Below, piece by piece: positions 1 through 8,196 of a DNA stretch of 64,000 bases; positions within the stretch are counted from its first letter, which is position 1, and every line of letters begins with the position of its first letter. Below the pieces are notes generated by a model. The model was given only the letters and a program-made list of their open reading frames with translations. It was not told the origin of the DNA and ran no database searches. Where the stretch lies: NCBI GenBank assembly GCA_023444055.1, contig JAEZRV010000082.1, forward strand, positions 13,508 to 77,507, read 5' to 3'. This DNA comes from Bacillota bacterium. Its GTDB lineage: Bacteria > Bacillota > Clostridia > Acetivibrionales > DSM-1351. The position numbers and the translations under genes were made by a program.

Positions 1-683
1 TTTAATACGTCATTATTTAATATAATAGATGGTATAGTATTAAACAAAACATTTATTGATTTTACCGTATTAGATAACTCACTTAATAAAACTGGTTTAT
101 AGCCATAGTTTTTTATCCAGGCTAAATCTGAATATTTTCGTGCTTCTACATAAACATTCGCACCCATTCCTCTGAGTACTTTAGCTAATGTTTTACCAAT
201 TCTGCCAAAGCCAAGGATCAATGCATTACTATTATGTAAAGTAGTAGGCATTTCTTCCAATGCTATTTGAATTGCTCCCTCTGCTGTGGGAATTGCATTT
301 AAAACTGCCATCTCTTCTCTTTCCAACATATCTACTGTGTAGACATTGTAAACCTGTGCCAAGTGGCTTATTTTTTCACTTATTCTTCCTGCTATAAACA
401 TTTGATTCTTATTTATACATTTGAATACTTCATTAATGTAAATCTTATCATTATGAAATGGTGCATTTAATAACTCGTTGTCATTTGAACATGGTATAGG
501 GCCAATTACAACATCAGTCCCGTTAATTGCATCCGCAATAGTATTACTTTGCCTCAATTTTACTTCAAAGCTTGCATTACTAAAGCCATATATATTAACA
601 GAGTTGCCTTCAGCAGCAATCAACTCAGCCAATTTTACATTTCTTAAATCTCCGCCAATAATGCTAAATTTCTTTTCTCCCAC
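1..683 (-). CDS. dpaA: Dipicolinate synthase subunit A (3' end outside window)
   Basis: This is the N-terminal 227 codons of the large subunit of dipicolinate synthase, which makes the spore-core chelator dipicolinic acid in the mother cell. The reading frame is open from a GTG at 683 to the window edge. An N-terminal Rossmann-like segment (IIGGDLRNVKLAELIAAEG) and a second nucleotide-binding motif, LGFGRIGKTLAKVLRGMG, match the family. The GTG is chosen because GGAGG lies 7 nt before it and no ATG fits. The protein is usually just under 300 residues, so about 70 residues lie outside. It is downstream of the M16 peptidase gene, the same order as ymxG-spoVFA in Bacillus. Confidence 0.9.
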   Translation of the reverse strand, partial: MGEKKFSIIGGDLRNVKLAELIAAEGNSVNIYGFSNASFEVKLRQSNTIADAINGTDVVIGPIPCSNDNELLNAPFHNDKIYINEVFKCINKNQMFIAGRISEKISHLAQVYNVYTVDMLEREEMAVLNAIPTAEGAIQIALEEMPTTLHNSNALILGFGRIGKTLAKVLRGMGANVYVEARKYSDLAWIKNYGYKPVLLSELSNTVKSINVLFNTIPSIILNNDVL

Positions 684-834
684 GCAAAGACCTCCTTACC
701 TTATCAATATTTTTCATTTATAATGTGGAATTACAATTAACTATAATTGAAATTTATACCAATTATGACGACTAGTATATCTTATGTACTAATTAAATAC
801 CTAGTGCCTGTACCAATTTTCATATAACAAAAAA

Positions 835-896
835 AACACCTAGAATAAACTACTATGCCTATAATTCAATAGACATAACAGTATATTCTAGGTGTT
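835..896 (-). terminator. Intrinsic terminator after the M16 peptidase gene
   Basis: A 13-bp perfect inverted repeat (aacacctagaata / tattctaggtgtt) flanks a 36-nt loop and is followed on the minus strand by seven or more T residues. It lies just past the M16 stop codon and separates that gene from dpaA. Confidence 0.85.
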
Positions 897-908
897 AAAT
901 AATTATTT

Positions 909-2150
909 CTATAGTTTAATATCGTTTTTTAAATTTCCAACTGCTGAAATGCTCATGTTCTCGTATTTAAAAATCTTTTCAATTATTTCATATATATCGT
1001 CAATTTTGATTCCATTCATCTTTTCAATGACTTCCTCTGGTGTCTCAATTTTTTTAAGCATTAGTTCAGATTTTCCAATGCTATTCATCCTACTACTAAT
1101 GCTTTCTAGTCCCAATAGATAACTACCTTTCAATTGGTCTTTTGACTTATTTAGCTCGTCTTGTGTTATACCATTCTTCAACAATATATTAATCTCTTTT
1201 TTAGTAAGGTCAACTACCTTTTGTAAATATTCTGGATTCATACCTGCATAAATCATAAATAGGCCGGCTCCCATATATGTTGATGGATAAGAGTATATTG
1301 AGTAAACTAATCCTTTTTTCTCTCTTATATTTTGAAATAATCTAGAACTCATTCCCCCACCAAATATATTATTTAGCGCAAGTAAAGGATATATTCTATC
1401 ATCTCCATGTGGAATGGCATCAAAACCCATACATAAATGTACCTGTTCAGTTTCTTTAAATCGAATGTCCTTGTCAATTAAATATTCTACTGTGGAATAA
1501 TTTAATTTAAAATTACCATCAAATTTCCAATTTCCAAAATACTTTTGAACATTACTTATCAATTCGCCCTCATCAAAGTTACCTGCTACAGAAATAACAG
1601 TATTCAACGGAGTGTAATATTCATTCATATATTGTTCAATCATTTTTTTATTAAACTTCTTTATACACTTCTCAGTTCCAAGTATGGGGTATCCTAATGT
1701 ATTACCTTTCCAAACCATTTCAGAAAATATGTCATGTACCAACTCCTCAGGAGTATCCTCGTACATATTAATTTCCTCAATTACAACTTTTTTTTCTGTA
1801 TTAATATCAGAAGTTTCAAATTTTGAATTAAAATACATATCGGACAATACATCTAGAGCGATATTAATATGAGTATCAAGTGTTTTAGTATAATAGCAAG
1901 TACACTCTTTACCAGTAAAAGCATTTATTTGTCCGCCTATAGCGTCAATAGTCTCTGCAATTTCTCTTGCCGAACGATTTATAGTACCTTTGAAAAGCAT
2001 ATGTTCTATAAAATGTGAAATTCCATTGTTATTAATGCCTTCACTTCTAGATCCAGTACCAACCCATATTCCAACAGATACAGACCTAACATATGGAACA
2101 TTTTCATATACAAGTCGTACCCCATTATCTAACACTATCTTTTTGAACAT
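909..2150 (-). CDS. M16 family zinc peptidase (processing-peptidase-like)
   Basis: A 413-residue member of the insulinase/pitrilysin family related to mitochondrial processing peptidase and Bacillus YmxG/MlpA. The inverted zinc motif HFIEH is at residues 46-50, and the distal glutamate is in VVIEEINMYED about 75 residues later. The C-terminal half carries the usual second, non-catalytic M16 fold with the RLFQNIREKKGLVYS segment typical of the family. No signal peptide is visible, so it is probably cytosolic. A GGAGG lies 5 nt before the ATG. It is placed between pnp and dpaA, a conserved Firmicutes arrangement. Its physiological substrate is not known. Confidence 0.93.
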   Translation of the reverse strand: MFKKIVLDNGVRLVYENVPYVRSVSVGIWVGTGSRSEGINNNGISHFIEHMLFKGTINRSAREIAETIDAIGGQINAFTGKECTCYYTKTLDTHINIALDVLSDMYFNSKFETSDINTEKKVVIEEINMYEDTPEELVHDIFSEMVWKGNTLGYPILGTEKCIKKFNKKMIEQYMNEYYTPLNTVISVAGNFDEGELISNVQKYFGNWKFDGNFKLNYSTVEYLIDKDIRFKETEQVHLCMGFDAIPHGDDRIYPLLALNNIFGGGMSSRLFQNIREKKGLVYSIYSYPSTYMGAGLFMIYAGMNPEYLQKVVDLTKKEINILLKNGITQDELNKSKDQLKGSYLLGLESISSRMNSIGKSELMLKKIETPEEVIEKMNGIKIDDIYEIIEKIFKYENMSISAVGNLKNDIKL

Positions 2151-2241
2151 TTAATCCTCCAACCTTGTAACGTAATTCGGGCGTAAACAACAGTCTACGC
2201 CCCAAATAATAAAGTATTTATAGTCACTTTTAGAATGTCGC

Positions 2242-4338
2242 TTAGCTGTTCTCCTGCAATGCATCTTTATGGGAAAGATTAATTCTTCCTTGTTTATCAA
2301 TTTCCATTACTTTTACGAGAAGATCATCACCTATACTTACAACATCCTCAACTTTATCTACTCGCTTTGAATCTAGCTTTGAAATATGAACAAGTCCTTC
2401 TTTACCCGGTAATATTTCAACAAAAGCACCAAAAGTAGTAATTCTAGCTACTTTGCCCATATAAATCTCACCAGGCTCAATATCCTTTGCAATGCCTTGT
2501 ATTATTTTTAATGCTTTCTGAGCAGCTTCTGCATCTGATGTCAGAATATATACTCTTCCATCCTCTTCTATATCTATTTTAACTCCAGTTTCTGCAATGA
2601 TCTTGTTAATCATTTTTCCACCAGGTCCTATAACATCTCTGATTTTGTCAGGATTAATATTTGTTGTTATAATTTTTGGAGCAAATTCAGACAACTCCTT
2701 ATTAGGACTTGGAATAGCCTTAAGTATAACATCATTAATTATCTGCAGACGTCCCTTTCTGGTAATCTCAAAAGCTTGACGTATAATCTCGTAGCTCAAG
2801 CCATCAACCTTTATATCCATCTGAATAGAAGTAATTCCTTCTGTTGTTCCTGCAACCTTGAAATCCATATCTCCAAAGAAATCTTCTATACCTTGTATAT
2901 CAACGAATGTAACAAAATTATCAGGATTCTCTTCATCTGTAACCAATCCTGCTGATATACCTGCAACAGGTGCTTTTATAGGCACACCAGCATCCATTAA
3001 TGCCAATGTACTTCCGCAAACACTTCCCTGAGAAGTAGAACCATTTGACATTAATACCTCGGATACAAGTCTAAATGCATATGGAAATTCTTTTTCAGAA
3101 GGAAGAACTGGAACTAAAGATCTTTCTGCAAGAGCACCATGTCCGATTTCTCTACGTCCTGGGCCTCTTGAAGTTTTAGCTTCTCCAACACTATAGCCTG
3201 GGAAATTGTAATGATGCATGTATCTCTTAGTTTCTTCTGTGTCAATGCCATCCATTTTCTGAACATCGCCCATTGCTCCAAGAGTACAAGTAGTCAATAC
3301 CTGTGTTTGACCTCTCTGGAACAAACCTGAACCATGAGTTCTAGGAAGTATGCCAACCTCAGCACTAAGTGGTCTTATTTGATCTAAAGGTCTTCCATCA
3401 ACACGTTTGCCTTCCTTTAAAATATATTCACGAACTACCTTCTTTTGTAATTTATATAAACATTCATTTATTTTGCCCTTCATATCAGGATATTGTTCTG
3501 CAAGAGCGGTCTGAATTTCTTCTGTCAACTCACTTACTTTTATATCTCTATCCTGCTTATCTACAGCTAAAACAGCTGTACGCATTTTATCATATCCTAA
3601 AGCCTTTACATCTGCAAACAAATCCTCTGGTACTGCTGCTGATTCATAAGCAAACTTTGGCTTACCAACTTCTTTTACTATGTTATTTATAAAATCACAT
3701 ATTTCTTTAATTACTTCATGTCCTTTTTTACAAGCATCTAACATTATGTCATCAGGAACCATGTCTGCGCCTGCTTCTATCATAACAATTTTTTCTTTTG
3801 ATGCTGCAAGTGTAACATACATCCTGCTCTTTTCGCGCTGTTCTTCATTTGGATTGATAATAACTTCGTCGCCTATTAAACCAAGAACTATTCCGGCTGT
3901 TGGCCCATTAAATGGTATATCAGATATACTTAATGCTATTGAAGCACCAATCATAGATGCTACTTCAGGCGAATTGTCTTGTTCAACTGACATAACAGTA
4001 CTGACAACAGTTACATCATTTCTCAAATCTTTAGGAAATAGCGGTCTTATTTGTCTGTCTATAACTCTGGATGTTAAAATAGCCTTATCAGTTGGCTTTC
4101 CTTCTCTCTTAGTAAATCCGCCTGGAATTTTACCTACTGAATATAATCTTTCTTCATAATCCACGCTAAGTGGAAAGAAATCAATACCATCTCTTGGTGT
4201 TGAAGATGCAGTTGCTGTACACATCACTGCTGTGTCACCATATTTTACTAGTGCCGCTCCATTCGCTAACTGAGCAAGCTTTCCTGTTTCGACAGTGAGA
4301 GTTCTGCCAGCTAGTTCCATACTAAATGTTTTAAACAT
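2242..4338 (-). CDS. pnp: Polyribonucleotide nucleotidyltransferase (PNPase)
   Basis: A full-length 698-residue PNPase, the phosphorolytic 3'-5' exoribonuclease of mRNA turnover. Domain order is RNase PH 1 (about 1-220), helical linker, RNase PH 2 (about 310-540, with TSRGPGRREIGHGALAER and the aspartates of FFGDMDFK), a KH domain with the GxxG loop IGPGGK, and a C-terminal S1 domain (GKVARITTFGAFVEILPGKEG). GGAGG precedes the ATG at normal spacing. It follows rpsO on the same strand, as in most bacteria, with a 370-bp spacer that can fold. Confidence 0.98.
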   Translation of the reverse strand: MFKTFSMELAGRTLTVETGKLAQLANGAALVKYGDTAVMCTATASSTPRDGIDFFPLSVDYEERLYSVGKIPGGFTKREGKPTDKAILTSRVIDRQIRPLFPKDLRNDVTVVSTVMSVEQDNSPEVASMIGASIALSISDIPFNGPTAGIVLGLIGDEVIINPNEEQREKSRMYVTLAASKEKIVMIEAGADMVPDDIMLDACKKGHEVIKEICDFINNIVKEVGKPKFAYESAAVPEDLFADVKALGYDKMRTAVLAVDKQDRDIKVSELTEEIQTALAEQYPDMKGKINECLYKLQKKVVREYILKEGKRVDGRPLDQIRPLSAEVGILPRTHGSGLFQRGQTQVLTTCTLGAMGDVQKMDGIDTEETKRYMHHYNFPGYSVGEAKTSRGPGRREIGHGALAERSLVPVLPSEKEFPYAFRLVSEVLMSNGSTSQGSVCGSTLALMDAGVPIKAPVAGISAGLVTDEENPDNFVTFVDIQGIEDFFGDMDFKVAGTTEGITSIQMDIKVDGLSYEIIRQAFEITRKGRLQIINDVILKAIPSPNKELSEFAPKIITTNINPDKIRDVIGPGGKMINKIIAETGVKIDIEEDGRVYILTSDAEAAQKALKIIQGIAKDIEPGEIYMGKVARITTFGAFVEILPGKEGLVHISKLDSKRVDKVEDVVSIGDDLLVKVMEIDKQGRINLSHKDALQENS

Positions 4339-4385
4339 GTTACTCCTCCTAAGTTTATTAAATAGTTATCATATGCTATTACAAA

Positions 4386-4459
4386 ACTATAGACATGTAG
4401 CATGTAGATTCTACGTCAAAATTTATTTGGCGCACAATCTACCTTCTACCGTCCATAGT
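4386..4459 (-). promoter_or_regulatory. Long imperfect stem-loop in the rpsO-pnp spacer
   Basis: The two arms (4386-4410 and 4436-4459) pair over about 20 positions with a few mismatches, placing a long double-stranded RNA ahead of the pnp start. In E. coli a comparable rpsO-pnp hairpin is an RNase III site used in PNPase autoregulation; a similar role here is inference. The rest of the 4460-4677 spacer is AT-rich with no ORF. Confidence 0.5.
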
Positions 4460-4677
4460 CATATGTTTAGTTAAACTTATTTAAATTTTTTTATTGTATT
4501 TTACTTAACATAAAACTATCTGAGTATCAAATGTTATATATGAGATAGTTGAGTTATTTATTCTTTTATTATTATTGCAATATTTTGTTCAACTTATAAT
4601 ATTTTGCTTTTAATTTAGTGTTTTTATAAGATAAACTTATAATTTTACATAATTTTACATTGTATTGATTGAAATAA

Positions 4678-4696
4678 GGCAGGCGTAAGGCCTGCC
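4678..4696 (-). terminator. GC-rich hairpin after rpsO
   Basis: GGCAGGC/GCCTGCC, a perfect 7-bp stem with a 5-nt loop, lies immediately past the rpsO stop codon and is followed on the minus strand by TTATTTC. The short U tract suggests partial termination, allowing some read-through into pnp. Confidence 0.65.
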
Positions 4697-4708
4697 CATT
4701 TTAAAATA

Positions 4709-4972
4709 TTATTTTCTTAGACCAAGCTTTTCATTGATTGCACGATATCTTTCTATATCATTTTTCATAAGATAGTTCTGTAAACCTCTTCTAGCACCAA
4801 CCATTTTTAGAAGACCTCTTCTTGAATGGTGATCCTTTTTGTGAGTTTTCAAATGACCATTGAGGTGATTGATTCTCTCTGTAAGAATAGCAATCTGTAC
4901 CTCTGGTGAACCAGTGTCACCCTCATGTAACTGATACTTTGCGATAATGTCTTGCTTAACTTCCTTAACCAT
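4709..4972 (-). CDS. rpsO: 30S ribosomal protein S15
   Basis: An 87-residue S15, the primary 16S rRNA-binding protein of the central domain. The motifs GDTGSPEVQIAILTERI, HKKDHHSRRGLL and ARRGLQNYL are diagnostic. The start is the ATG at 4972, preceded by GGAGG at good spacing; a longer in-frame extension upstream lacks a ribosome-binding site and is not S15-like. It is cotranscribed or partly cotranscribed with pnp. Confidence 0.98.
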   Translation of the reverse strand: MVKEVKQDIIAKYQLHEGDTGSPEVQIAILTERINHLNGHLKTHKKDHHSRRGLLKMVGARRGLQNYLMKNDIERYRAINEKLGLRK

Positions 4973-5007
4973 GTTCTTACCTCCAAATATAATAATTAAT
5001 CGCCATA

Positions 5008-5051
5008 AACCATGTAAGTGGACGGAGAACCCAAAAACGTAGTTCATGGTT
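5008..5051 (-). promoter_or_regulatory. Possible S15 mRNA leader stem
   Basis: AACCATG (5008-5014) pairs with CATGGTT (5045-5051) in the rpsO leader, enclosing a G/C-containing loop. S15 represses its own translation through leader structures in many bacteria; whether this stem is such a site is inference. No T-rich terminator follows it. Confidence 0.35.
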
Positions 5052-5325
5052 AAAAGCACTTAAAAATAATATAAAATACTTTAGTAGTATTTTTATACTC
5101 TATCTCTAAAATGCTATTTGTACTAAAGTATAGTAGCACATTTTTTGATTATTGTAAATAAATAGTTTTAGAACTAGAAATACATTTGTGCATTGTGGTT
5201 ATGTTAACTTTATTTTATAGCTTAGACACGGTCTTATGTTAATTGTATATTATTGTTTTTTTGTAAATATATTTGTGAATATTATACAATCATGTAGCAC
5301 AAACAAAAATTGTTTATTATAATAA

Positions 5326-5530
5326 CAATGCGAAGTTTACATTCGTGCGTTCATTGTGCTCTTCGCATATCAAAAAGCTGCGAGCAGCTTTTTGTGGATT
5401 CGAGCAATCAAGCAATGACCATACACTTTTTAATTACTATTTTGTCGCTGGCTATATTGACGAAATAGAGGTTAGCTTGAAAATTGCGAAGTTTACATTC
5501 GTGCGTTCATTGTTCTCTTCGCATTGTGGA
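5326..5530. repeat. Partial MITE-internal module with a tandem 42-bp repeat
   Basis: The unit tgcgaagtttacattcg...ctcttcgcat occurs at 5328-5367 and again at 5484-5524. The first is followed by the aaaaagctgcgagcagctttt hairpin and gagcaatcaagcaatg, the internal sequence also found in the full MITE copies at 6.7 and 35.5 kb. Neither terminal repeat is present, so this is a fragment. The surrounding 5060-5325 and 5400-5480 stretches contain no credible gene. Confidence 0.7.
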
Positions 5531-5552
5531 TGTAAGCAATAATAATGTTGCT

Positions 5553-5602
5553 ACCTCCACGTAAAATTTACCAATTTATTATGCCTATGTGGGCGTGGAG
5601 GT
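5553..5602 (+). repeat. SD-hairpin repeat, upstream (inert) copy
   Basis: The arms acctccacg and cgtggaggt are perfectly complementary and enclose a small GCCTA/TGGGC stem. It is about 85% identical to the copy at 5644-5694 but no start codon lies at a usable distance after its GGAGG, so it appears inert. Confidence 0.7.
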
Positions 5603-5643
5603 TAGCTGTTAATAAGTGGAGGCATTACTTATATGTATTGCGT

Positions 5644-5694
5644 ACCTCCACGTAAAATTCACCAATTTATTATGCCTAATGTAGGCGTGGAGGT
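5644..5694 (+). promoter_or_regulatory. Hairpin that sequesters the moxR ribosome-binding site
   Basis: The 9-bp perfect stem acctccacg/cgtggaggt contains the moxR Shine-Dalgarno in its 3' arm; GGAGG ends 5 nt before the ATG at 5699. When the stem is closed the ribosome-binding site is buried. An inner GCCTA-ATG-TAGGC stem lies next to it. A related element precedes the biotin carrier gene at 38.5 kb. Confidence 0.65.
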
Positions 5695-5698
5695 TATT

Positions 5699-6655
5699 AT
5701 GAATGACAATTCAGCTCTTCTAAGAAAAGTTGCCGACAATGTTGAAAAAGTAATTGTTGGTAAAAGAAATGCAATAGAACTAACTTTAATAGCCCTTATT
5801 TGCAATGGTCACGTACTTTTAGAGGATGTTCCTGGAGTTGGAAAAACCAGTTTGGTATCAGCATTGGCAAAGTCCATTTCTGCTTCCTTCTCAAGAATTC
5901 AATTTACTCCAGATGTTCTCCCTTCCGATATTACTGGTTTTTCTATCTATAATCAGAAAACATGTGAATTTGAATACAGACCAGGTAGTGCTATGTGTCA
6001 AATTTTATTGGCAGATGAAATAAACAGAACCTCACCAAAGACTCAATCCAGCTTATTGGAAATTATGGAAGAAAAGCAAGTTACTGTTGACGGTACAACA
6101 TATAAGCTTCCTAAGCCTTTCATGGTTTTAGCAACTCAAAACCCAATTGACTATATAGGTACATATCCTCTTCCAGAAGCACAAATGGATCGTTTCCTTT
6201 TGAAAATATCTTTAGGTTATCCACATCCAGGCGAAGAAGTGTATATACTTTCCAGATTTCTTCAAGACAGCCCGCTAGAGACACTACAGCCAGTAGCTGA
6301 TAGTTCTGATATTATTAATATGCAAAACGAAGTTAAGCAGGTACATATAGACAATACTTTAAAAAATTATGTCGTTGAAATAGTAAACCTTACTAGGAGA
6401 AATGATTTTATTTCCTTGGGTTCTAGTCCCAGAGGGTCTCTTGCAGTTTGTCGGGCAGCACAAGCTTGGGCCTATTACAGTGGAAGAGATTATGTTCTCC
6501 CTGAAGATATTAAGAAAATGCTCCTTCCAACACTCAGTCACCGAATCTTATTAAAACAGGAAGCAAAATTAAAGAAAATGTCAGTAATAGATATATTGAC
6601 TTCAATAATTGACAAGGTTTATATACCGTTGGTAAATAAGGCTGAAAGAAATTAA
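5699..6655 (+). CDS. MoxR family AAA+ ATPase
   Basis: A 318-residue AAA+ ATPase with Walker A (EDVPGVGKTSLV), Walker B (LLADEINRTSP), sensor 1 (LATQNPID) and the C-terminal MoxR lid domain. MoxR proteins act as chaperone-like ATPases and nearly always lie beside DUF58 and transglutaminase-domain genes, as here. The ATG at 5699 is preferred over one at 5633 because GGAGG lies 5 nt before it and MNDNSALLRKV aligns with the usual N-terminus. Downstream partners are separated only by a MITE insertion that abuts its stop codon. Confidence 0.95.
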   Translation: MNDNSALLRKVADNVEKVIVGKRNAIELTLIALICNGHVLLEDVPGVGKTSLVSALAKSISASFSRIQFTPDVLPSDITGFSIYNQKTCEFEYRPGSAMCQILLADEINRTSPKTQSSLLEIMEEKQVTVDGTTYKLPKPFMVLATQNPIDYIGTYPLPEAQMDRFLLKISLGYPHPGEEVYILSRFLQDSPLETLQPVADSSDIINMQNEVKQVHIDNTLKNYVVEIVNLTRRNDFISLGSSPRGSLAVCRAAQAWAYYSGRDYVLPEDIKKMLLPTLSHRILLKQEAKLKKMSVIDILTSIIDKVYIPLVNKAERN

Positions 6656-6908
6656 TACTATTTCGTGTTTAAAATATAAAAAACAATATTTTAAATCACT
6701 GCTTACGCAGTGCGCTGCATATGCAGCGGCTCATAGTATTGAACAATGCGAAGTTTACAAATTGTGCATTCATCATTCTCTTCGCATATCAAAAAGCTGC
6801 GAGCAGCTTTTTGTGTATTTGAGCAACCAAGCAATGGCGAGCTTCGCTCTATCACCGCAAATGCGGCTATTTAAAATGTGATTCCACATTTTAAATGCAA
6901 ATTAGTAT
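6655..6908 (+). mobile_element. MITE-like element, full copy 1 (254 bp)
   Basis: It is bounded by imperfect inverted repeats: ATACTATTTCGTGTTTAAAAT at the left, and at the right a sequence whose complement reads ATACTAATTTGCATTTAAAAT. Inside is a series of small hairpins (cactgc/gcagtg, ctgcatatgcag, gcgaag/cttcgc, aaaaagctgcgagcagctttt, ccgcaaatgcgg). There is no ORF. The copy at 35389-35643 has the same length and order. The left end begins on the last base of the moxR stop codon, so the element inserted into the moxR-DUF58 spacer. No clear target duplication is seen. Confidence 0.8.
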
Positions 6909-6923
6909 AAAAATATTTTATAT

Positions 6924-6992
6924 AGGGGGTGCCGAGCCCATGCCATTTCCGTCATGATGTTTTTTTGCGAAATGCTGGGCATGGGCATAATT
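6924..6992 (+). promoter_or_regulatory. SD-hairpin-AUG leader of the DUF58 gene
   Basis: The strong SD AGGGGGT (6924-6930) is 62 nt before the ATG at 6993. Between them GCCCATGCC (6936-6944) pairs perfectly with GGCATGGGC (6978-6986), extended by ATTTC/GAAAT. Folding leaves about 5 + 6 nt of single strand, a normal SD-AUG distance. Nearly identical to the leader of the M42 peptidase gene at 63.3 kb. Confidence 0.7.
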
Positions 6993-8192
6993 ATGAAAAA
7001 AAATAGGCTCACATTTATATTTTTATTTATAATATCAATAATATTTAAATACAACTTTGGTGGATTTGTCTCCTCCTTCCTTTTTAATACTCTTTTAACG
7101 CTACTCTTTGTTTCAATTGGATATACCATCTATGTTTATATAAGGATTAAATTTGTTCAAGACATTGAGAAAAGAATAGTCGTTAAGGGCGAAAGCGTTA
7201 AATTGATTGTTAAACTCTGCAATGAAGATTTTTTAATATTTCCTTATGTATTTGTTTCATTCTTTGGCTCACATTCTCTATTTAACGCAGACAGTTACTC
7301 ACAAAGTCTATCTATTACTCCATTTTCTAAAAAAGAGTTTATTTTCGATATGGTATGTAAATATAGAGGCCAATACGAAATTGGTATTAGTGATATCTAT
7401 ATAGAAGATTTTTTAGGTATTATTAGATTAAAATATAAAATTCCTGAAACAAAAAAAATAATCGTTTACCCAAAGATCGAATATCTGGAGAAATTTAATG
7501 TACTCACAAATAGCTATCAAGACTCTCAACGCTTTTCACAGGGAATAGTCGAGGAAATTAACAATATTAAGGATTTAAGGGACTATGCTTATGGAGACAG
7601 TATGAGGAAAATACATTGGAAACAGACTGCTAAAAACAATCATTTAATGATTAAAAATTACCAGAGTACTACTGATGTAAACATAAATATAATATTAGAT
7701 TTAAGACAAAACAAGTATTCAGATGAAATTAATATCATTATTGAGGACAAGTTAATAGAAGCCGTTATTTCGGTTATACATTATTATTTATTCAAAAATA
7801 TCTCTATAAACTATATATATTTTAATCAAAAAGTTGATACTCTTAAAGCTTCAAATCAAGCTGAGTTTGATTATATCTATAAGGCATTGGCTACTATAGA
7901 CTTTAAGCAAGAGGTATCTTTGGCTGATATAGTGAGGCTGTATTATGAGAGTCATAATAATTTAAGTGATATGATTATATTTACAAGCATTTTAGATATT
8001 GAGTTATATAATGAAATTTACAACGCACAAATGTCTAATCATTCCATATGCCTTATTTATATTTCTCCAAGACTTTTGATTGATGAAAGAAATGAAATTG
8101 AAGATGAAATTCTTGACAATTTACCAGAAATAAGTGTCAGGGTATATACTATAAACCCTGACGATAATATAAAAGCTGTTATAGGAGGTTAG
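6993..8192 (+). CDS. DUF58 domain protein (MoxR operon)
   Basis: A 399-residue protein with two N-terminal hydrophobic segments (about 5-45) followed by a vWA-like DUF58 domain; the signature is RDYAYGDSMRKIHWKQTAK. Function is unproven; the family is thought to work with MoxR ATPases and transglutaminase-fold membrane proteins in envelope processes. The start at 6993 is chosen because the leader hairpin presents the SD to it; an upstream in-frame ATG at 6954 would translate the hairpin itself and lacks an SD. It ends 4 nt before the next gene. Confidence 0.88.
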   Translation: MKKNRLTFIFLFIISIIFKYNFGGFVSSFLFNTLLTLLFVSIGYTIYVYIRIKFVQDIEKRIVVKGESVKLIVKLCNEDFLIFPYVFVSFFGSHSLFNADSYSQSLSITPFSKKEFIFDMVCKYRGQYEIGISDIYIEDFLGIIRLKYKIPETKKIIVYPKIEYLEKFNVLTNSYQDSQRFSQGIVEEINNIKDLRDYAYGDSMRKIHWKQTAKNNHLMIKNYQSTTDVNINIILDLRQNKYSDEINIIIEDKLIEAVISVIHYYLFKNISINYIYFNQKVDTLKASNQAEFDYIYKALATIDFKQEVSLADIVRLYYESHNNLSDMIIFTSILDIELYNEIYNAQMSNHSICLIYISPRLLIDERNEIEDEILDNLPEISVRVYTINPDDNIKAVIGG

Positions 8193-8196
8193 TGAA

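Noticed and set aside
5345..5542. A 65-codon ORF in the region upstream of moxR
   Set aside because: It runs through repeat modules and has no SD or homologue-like composition.
6954..6992. Upstream start for DUF58 (and 63368 for the M42 gene) giving a shared FCEMLGMGII N-terminus
   Set aside because: The shared peptide is simply the translated hairpin repeat; neither start has an SD at proper spacing, and the domains begin after the later ATG.
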